From the NCBI GenBank assembly GCA_013054445.1, contig JAAMPI010001456.1, forward strand, positions 1 to 14,298: DNA of 14,298 nt. The letters run 5' to 3'. Each line of letters begins with the position of its first letter. Position 1 is the first letter of the stretch. The notes under the pieces were generated by a model. It had not been told where the DNA came from. It made no database searches and saw only the letters and a list, made by a program, of their open reading frames with translations. Source of the stretch: Cudoniella acicularis. Lineage: Eukaryota; Ascomycota; Leotiomycetes; Helotiales; Helotiaceae. Positions 9,896 to 14,298 of this stretch are shown here, piece by piece. The position numbers and the translations under genes are program-made.

Positions 9896-10131
9896 CTAAT
9901 AACATTGGATTACCTTCGGCTGGGGGACCCTCCGCTTCTTGCGAGCCCCAAGACCCATCGGCACATGCCTCTGTTTCTTACACCCGGCCATACTGCCCAG
10001 CTCCTTACAGCACGACCACTGATAGCCGTCCGCGAACTGAGGGTCGTCGACTAGAGCATCGAGGTAGCTGTGAAATTCTTCGTCGTGGTTAGCCCAGAAT
10101 TCGTCTGTTTCGAACGTTACCTGTTTATAGC

Positions 10132-10232
10132 CTGTTTGGTGTTTAGTTAGTGGATGATAAGTTGTGTGGAGGGAAATGTATTTAAGGTGAAAAAGAAGAA
10201 ACGAGATGGGAAGAGAGGAAGGGGGGTCACAC
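10132..10232 (-). other. intron 2 of the tandem Cys/His-domain gene
   Basis: The 101-bp intron has donor GTGTGA, branch-like CACTAACTAA, and acceptor CACCAAACAG. Splicing gives CRYHP-S-YKQVTFETDEFW in frame. It occupies the same place and phase in copy 2 as intron 1 does in copy 1. Confidence 0.75.
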
Positions 10233-10553
10233 TAGGATGATATCTACATCTCTTCTTCTCATTACCATGTATATTAAACCCCTCGTTGCAATTCTCGCAC
10301 CTCGCTATCTCAATAGCTCTCGCTTCCCTTTTCCTCGACACTGGGACAGGACTTTGAGTCCTTGGACAAATAATATTAACAGCATTCTTATGTCTCGTTT
10401 CCTTGCATCCGGGATCATCGCCGTTCTTCTCACAGCAAGTCCACATAAAGCCCTTAGCAAAATCCGGATCATCTTCCAGATCGCGGATCAAATCATGACA
10501 ATCCTCATCATGATCTGCCCAAAAATCGCCTTCGTAATCCACCTCTTTCTCTC

Positions 10554-10605
10554 CTATTTTCTCAGTTAGAAACTTGAAATCTTGCTCGAGTTAGGAGAGA
10601 TGAAC
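10554..10605 (-). other. intron 1 of the tandem Cys/His-domain gene
   Basis: The 52-bp intron has donor GTTCAT (weak) and branch CTAAC close to the acceptor AAAATAG. Splicing gives CVWHP-G-EKEVDYEGDFW, a strong family match, and avoids the TGA that follows if it is retained. Confidence 0.8.
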
Positions 10606-11387
10606 CGGGATGCCACACACAATCCCCTCTATCATCAAGCGTAAGATCAATCTCCTCTTTGTAATTCTCGCACTTCGCGTACTTAGCTACGAGCTCGTCA
10701 TCACCTATTTGAATAGGTTTGCGAAGACGTCTCTTCTCTTCTGCGTCGCTGTTTTCATCCTCCCCTTCACTCTCTTCTTCACTTTCCCTGTGATCTTCAC
10801 TCTCGCTATCAGCATGGTATCGTACGATGTCTCGCCCCTTAGCTGAATAGTAGTTTTCGATTTGTTTAAGGAAGGTTTTGGAGCTCGCCTCGAGAGCAGA
10901 ACGGACTAGATTACGAAGTTGGTGTACGTCTAGGGTATTTACTATGTTTTAGACTGCTTGTGAGACAGCAGGTCGCTGCTGCTGCTGCTCGGATTTGCTT
11001 TTCTGTTTGGATCGTGACGTGCTTGCGGAAGTTGGTTGGCGGGGTGGCATCCTGGGAGAGGCGGGGCTAGAGGAGTGCGTGAGGTCGATAATTTGCTGCT
11101 TCATCATCCGATAGATTTTCTGACTGAAATTGGTCTCAATTCATCAATTGATATGCTGATGATTTCGTCGATTGCAAAGATGGTTTGCGAACGCGATAGA
11201 AATGAGCTGAGCTGAAAACACGCGTTTGTTGTCCTACCTGAGTACCCCTGAAAACGCCATGTCAGCTGATTGTAAGATCGACTCAGGGGGTAAAGATAAA
11301 GGGGGAGCGGCGAGATTTTCAAACATTTTATTTACTTCCTCCCTCATCTATCATAAGTTCACTTACCAGAGTACCAAAACCGAGTAA

Positions 11388-11582
11388 AAGATCTCACGGT
11401 GGGATTGCTGTGGTAAGAGTGGAGATGAGAAATTCTGCATCAACACGAAGCAGAAGTGTGATGTGAATGGGATTGTTGAAGAGAAAGGGTGTGTGGAGAT
11501 GGTGCTGGTACTCGTGGAGGGTAACTCGAGGAAGAGGAAGGTGGGGGAAGACTTGACCCTGGTGTGGAGAAATTCAAACTAA
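11388..11582 (+). pseudogene. possible third fragment of the Cys/His domain, opposite strand
   Basis: A 64-codon open stretch on the plus strand follows an in-frame TAA at 11385 and ends at TAA 11580-11582. It contains RWDCCGKSGDEKFCINTKQK, which matches copy 1 of the neighbouring gene (MWTCCEKNGDDPGCKETRHK) at W, CC, K, G, D, C, T and K with identical spacing. The terminal His is Gln. The same frame is open upstream from ATG 11259 to the TAA, without visible homology. The GTAAGT seen on the minus strand near 11370 argues that another reading is possible. I treat it as a domain remnant of low certainty; no upstream HPG or HDEDCH half was found. Confidence 0.35.
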
Positions 11583-11923
11583 TAAGAATTGCCAGGTGCG
11601 ACGAGGGACGAGGCCACCAGCAGGAACTGGGAGCTTAGTGTCGAGTCTTTAGTTGTAAGGGCTCCGGGTTGCGTAGCAGTATAAGGAAGTAGGTAGTGAA
11701 GGGGAGGGACAAGTGTACGACGAGTAACGGTTCGAGCTCTTGCATACCTAGGCTCGGCTCTGGCTCCGTCTCAAAAAGAACCACAATTACATGATTGCCC
11801 ATGTAAGACAACTCCACTTCTCTATATCTCTAGGAGAACCCCACGAGAACCATAATACAACATCTATTGCTGCCCCTCCGCCAAATGATGATAAACATTC
11901 CCCACTCTTATGTTCCTCAGCCC
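11583..11923. other. spacer downstream of the transporter gene
   Basis: No supported gene is seen. A 60-codon minus-strand frame (11635-11817) and overlapping plus-strand frames lack recognisable motifs. This stretch probably holds the 3' untranslated region of the transporter gene. Confidence 0.4.
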
Positions 11924-12161
11924 CTATTTCAACTTCCCAACCCATTTCCTCCTCGAAATCTCCGCTCCATCAATCTGTCCAGGCCACAGAATCCGATCCA
12001 GGAGAATCGACCGGATCATCAGTCCAAAAATTATAATCCATATTACAACTAATATGACAGCTATAACGGTGCCGAAGATCTGGATTGCGTTGAATCCGAG
12101 GGATTTCCCGATGGCGAGGGTTGCGGTTAATAATGCTGTGTTTGGGAAGACAAATGAATAC

Positions 12162-12215
12162 CTAGAGGATCTTAATATTAGAGATAGGTGCTTGTGGAAG
12201 GGGCAAGGGAATTAC
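12162..12215 (-). other. intron 5 of the transporter gene
   Basis: The 54-bp intron has donor GTAATT and acceptor CCTCTAG. The split codon TG+G restores the conserved DMTW-YSFVFPNTA. Confidence 0.8.
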
Positions 12216-12469
12216 CATGTCATATCGAACCGAATTACGTGCTTTTTATCGCCGGGTATCATATGTTTCCAATGTGCACCAACACTAACAATGAAGATCC
12301 ATAGATACAGTCCCCAGATCCAGAGACCAAGTATGTCCGCCATCAATTTCAGGAAGAAGGCTGTGTTTTGATTCCCCATGTATTGGATTGGCATGATTTT
12401 AGAGACGACGGTACTTCCAAGGTGAACAATACCAGCGATGGTGAAACCACTTAGGCCTACGGAGACAAA

Positions 12470-12515
12470 CTATTCCAGTCAGCGAGTTCTTGTGATATTA
12501 GAAGGGATTTCTTAC
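12470..12515 (-). other. intron 4 of the transporter gene
   Basis: The 46-bp intron has donor GTAAGA, branch GCTGACTGG, and acceptor GGAATAG. Phase 0; joining gives SRPGV-FVSVGLSGFT, the family pattern. Confidence 0.8.
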
Positions 12516-12774
12516 CACGCCGGGCCGGCTGGTCTCTTGAGGGAGCTTTTAGGTCATGAGACGGTAGATAAAAGCACTGTATATCATTAGACTGAGGAGA
12601 AACCCAGTTCCATGAGTGACAATAGCTCCCAAGGCAATGGCAACGGAGCTGATTCGTGCTGCTGCTACGGAGTCCGGTAACGCGTCTATAAGATTCGAGG
12701 CGAGTGGTGCAGAGAGAAGAAGGGGATATGCGGGGAAAATCCATATAGGGGTCATCGTGTGGATGGGAAAGGTT

Positions 12775-12824
12775 CTGGGAAGTATAAGTTTTGACCACAG
12801 AATAAGTGTCCGAGAAATGCTTAC
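12775..12824 (-). other. intron 3 of the transporter gene, creates a split stop codon
   Basis: The 50-bp intron has donor GTAAGC and acceptor CTTCCCAG. Exon 3 ends in TA and exon 4 begins with A, so splicing makes TAA where related proteins have Gln (WST-Q-TFPI). The splice sites themselves look intact. Confidence 0.7.
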
Positions 12825-12969
12825 TAGGTTGACCAGATCAGCACGTACATCCCAGAGCTGAAAATGAAACTGAGAGTGGCATAGAGCCAGAAGCACACCT
12901 GCATGGTGGTCTGTAGCCATTGCCCTGTATGCGGAAGTCCATATTGAGCAATGTTCGTCAGGATAGTCC

Positions 12970-13095
12970 CTACCCTGGTTTTGTTAATTGGGACCCTATA
13001 CTGTTTTGGGGGTTTTTCTTACGAGATCATCTGATCAGGTTGTTAATAGGAGTTCGAACAGCCAAGCTTGGATGTCGTGGAAGTGGTACTTACAC
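12970..13095 (-). other. intron 2 of the transporter gene, borders uncertain
   Basis: Between SLFIPA and TILTNIAQYG the exact splice is unclear. A consensus GTAAGT donor at 13093 is phase 0, but the nearest acceptor GGTAG at 12971-12970 needs a phase-1 donor such as GTGTAA at 13095. Either choice leaves a helix a few residues shorter or longer than I expect for the family. Confidence 0.45.
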
Positions 13096-13243
13096 ATGCT
13101 GGAATGAACAATGACTCTGATTGGTGTGTGAATGGCCCGCTGAAAGATCCAGGATTCCATCGGAACCGCAATGTAATACAAGTACAATTTATTACAAAAA
13201 GCATGACATTAAAAAAGAAGACTATCGTGCCAACAATTCTGAG

Positions 13244-13298
13244 CTAGTCAGACTGATAAGGGACTAGATGGTGTCAGAATGGAATCTGAGAATGAGAC
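13244..13298 (-). other. intron 1 of the transporter gene, donor uncertain
   Basis: A 55-bp phase-0 intron with donor GTCTCA (not consensus) and acceptor GACTAG gives SRRTR-LRIVGTIVFFF. A donor GTGTTG further upstream would also be in phase but would delete the conserved VLHS. Confidence 0.45.
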
Positions 13299-13624
13299 TC
13301 TAGTTCGCCTACTTGAATGCAACACATTTGCAATTCCTCCAGTGGCCATCGTCATCGTATACCATGTCCAAGTAAAGCAACTGATCCGATCTCGGATTCC
13401 AAACTTCTCCACCCCTCCTTCCATATCCGACTCTTTCGACTGTTGATTATTTGCGTCTTGATTCCCGCGATGGCTACCAGAGTTGTAGTCACCCACCAAT
13501 GCGTTGTCGATGTTACCACTGTAGATAATCCTCCTCCTCTCTTTTCCATTTTGTGTGCCATTGCCGAAGAAGACACCTTCTTCCTCTGGAGATTGGGGAG
13601 ACTCATATCCATTGTCGCATTCAG

Positions 13625-14017
13625 TCATCCTTCCGGGTACAGGTATTTCTGGTTCTGGACTCTCCTGAAGATCCCCTCATCCGGAGCCGTCACGAATATT
13701 CGAGTGAGCGCGTAGAGGACTATCAGAAGAGGCTCGAGGGACGCGAAGGTGGTGAGAGCGTAGGAGAAATTGACTACGGTTGTGATGAAAAGGAGGGGAT
13801 CGAGAACGAGGCCTCCAATATTGGTGATCGCAATAGCCATGGAGAGGCAAGGAGGAATCGACTGAGAGAATTCGTGTGCAGATGCAGGTGCAGGTGGCTG
13901 TAGTGGATTATTCTCGGCTTCTGTGCGGAGAATTTGAGAGCAAGAGGGCGAGAGAGCGTCATCGGGTATGAAGGGAAGAATCCAGTTAAGAAAAAGAAAA
14001 GAAAAGAAGAAGCCCAT
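13625..14017 (-). CDS. unsupported hydrophobic open frame upstream of transporter
   Basis: An ATG-started frame of 130 codons ends at a TGA that overlaps the transporter ATG (ATGA at 13628-13625). It is hydrophobic at its start (MGFFFSFLFLNWILPFI) and again in SMAIAITNIGGLVLDPLLFI and ALTTFASLEPLLIVLYALT. I do not recognise it. It may be a chance frame in the 5' leader or promoter of the transporter gene, an upstream open frame on its mRNA, or the remains of a small membrane protein. No intron or motif supports one choice. Confidence 0.2.
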   Translation of the reverse strand: MGFFFSFLFLNWILPFIPDDALSPSCSQILRTEAENNPLQPPAPASAHEFSQSIPPCLSMAIAITNIGGLVLDPLLFITTVVNFSYALTTFASLEPLLIVLYALTRIFVTAPDEGIFRRVQNQKYLYPEG

Positions 14018-14298
14018 GCAAAGAAGCAACAATTTATGTTCAATATCTTAAGTAGAACTTTAAAGCCTATCTAAAAGCGCCGCCGGAACCGTTCTTGTGT
14101 ACTGTACGTGTAGACAGGCACCACCATGCAGTAATGCAATGCAAAGCCATGCATGCATGAGAGAAAGAACACAGCAGGATGCGATTACCTAGATCACCCC
14201 ATCACCTTATGCCTCCCAAACCGTACCATTTGTACCCACTCCAAAAATCAAAAAGATACCCAAAAGCAAAGCGCCTGAAATTGACAAACCCATTTATT
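14018..14298. other. window end, no feature recognised
   Basis: No gene, RNA or repeat was supported here. A short self-complementary run ATGCATGCATG occurs near 14149-14159. Codon-like structure was not visible on either strand; this is probably intergenic or promoter DNA. Confidence 0.4.

Larger units (their letters stand above)
9896..11107 (-). pseudogene. tandem Cys/His-rich domain protein, broken by one stop
   Basis: Three exons are inferred on the minus strand: 11107-10606, 10553-10233 and 10131-9896, giving 352 aa if one stop is ignored. The N-terminal part has low complexity (Ser/Pro, four Gln), a segment LDVHQLRNLVRSALEASS, and an acidic run at about 100-125. Two copies of a fungal zinc-binding-like domain follow. 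Copy 1 (145-222) reads CENY..C.WHPG..FWADHDEDCH..W.CC..C...RH; copy 2 (252-329) reads CENC..C.YHPS..FWANHDEEFH..W.CC..C...RH. Each copy carries a phase-1 intron right after its HP. Codon 53 is TAA (10951-10949) where a Gln CAA is expected, and no Met follows soon, so the protein is probably lost. Copy 1 lacks the second Cys (Tyr) and copy 2 lacks the later Cys (Phe). The family is one I recognise from ascomycete genomes as an uncharacterised finger-type protein; its function is unknown. Confidence 0.72.
11924..13628 (-). pseudogene. TDT-family transporter (SSU1 / C4-dicarboxylate type), two stops
   Basis: Six exons are inferred: 13628-13299, 13243-13096, 12969-12825, 12774-12516, 12469-12216 and 12161-11924, for 457 codons before the final TAG. 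An 80-residue hydrophilic N-terminus precedes family signatures: CFTWTWYTMTMATGGIANVL, THQSESLFIPA, NIAQYGLPHTGQWLQTTMQV, MTPIWIFPAYPLLLSAPLAS, FVSVGLSGFTIAGIV and SFVFPNTALLTATLAIGKSL. These are the membrane helices of the tellurite-resistance/dicarboxylate (TDT) family, which in fungi exports sulfite or carries malate-type acids at the plasma membrane; the substrate here cannot be told. Two Gln codons have become TAA: one split across the exon 3/4 junction (12826, 12825 and 12774; WST-stop-TFPI) and one at 12551-12549 (RLMT-stop-KLPQ). The exon 1/2 and 2/3 junctions are uncertain and may be altered too. Full-length protein is not expected. Confidence 0.82.

Noticed and set aside
9742..10092. 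116-codon plus-strand frame rich in Ser and Pro
   Set aside because: It starts with TTG and is antisense to exon 3 of the minus-strand Cys/His-domain gene, whose translation matches copy 1 of the same protein.
10237..10846. hydrophobic plus-strand frames resembling membrane proteins
   Set aside because: They are antisense to exons 1 and 2 of the Cys/His-domain gene; acidic codons read backwards give Leu/Ile/Phe-rich frames.
9896..13628. Recoding or RNA editing to rescue the TAA codons
   Set aside because: Known fungal A-to-I editing changes UAG to UGG-like codons and cannot restore Gln from UAA; a C-to-T DNA mutation is simpler.
13317..13903. plus-strand frames of 116-132 codons
   Set aside because: They oppose exon 1 of the transporter, whose FTWTWYTMTMATGG signature fixes the coding strand.
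1..14298. tRNA, rRNA, CRISPR array or bacterial operon signals
   Set aside because: None was found; spliced genes and RIP show fungal nuclear DNA, so bacterial features are not expected.

Overview
The window looks like nuclear DNA of a filamentous ascomycete (Pezizomycotina; a leotiomycete is possible, but that is only a guess from the protein families). The reasons are short GT..AG introns of 46-101 bp with CTAAY-like branch sites, fungal-specific protein families, and a transposon-rich AT-rich block with the CpA-to-TpA signature of repeat-induced point mutation (RIP).

Layout. Positions 1-4049 are a RIP-degraded repeat block with no readable gene; one LTR (3380-3730) can be delimited. Positions 4050-5584 are a Tc1/mariner element: 40-bp terminal inverted repeats, a ruined minus-strand transposase, and a 194-bp solo LTR with a 5-bp target duplication nested near its left end. 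The element ends 182 bp before a five-exon plus-strand gene (5767-9281). The spliced 1090-aa product is intact: a DUF7708-like N-terminus, a degenerate NACHT/P-loop-like segment, a DUF7025-like region and a C-terminal AAA ATPase domain. Positions 9282-9895 are a partly RIP-like spacer. Positions 9896-11107 (minus) hold a three-exon gene with two tandem copies of a Cys/His-rich fungal domain ('CENC ... C..HPG ... FWADHDEDCH ... W.CC ... C...RH'), broken by one stop. A possible third fragment of that domain lies on the opposite strand at 11388-11582. Positions 11924-13628 (minus) are a six-exon gene of the TDT family (SSU1 / C4-dicarboxylate transporter type), broken by two stops. The last 650 bases hold an unconvincing open frame and apparently non-coding sequence.

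Main points. All three nonsense codons in the two minus-strand genes are TAA where a glutamine CAA is expected, so each is explained by one C-to-T change at CpA. This suggests RIP-type mutation has reached ordinary genes to the right of the repeat block while the AAA gene between stayed open. The multidomain AAA gene is the most interesting intact object; its partner or pathway cannot be inferred from the neighbours, which look functionally unrelated. All splice models are hand-built and untested.
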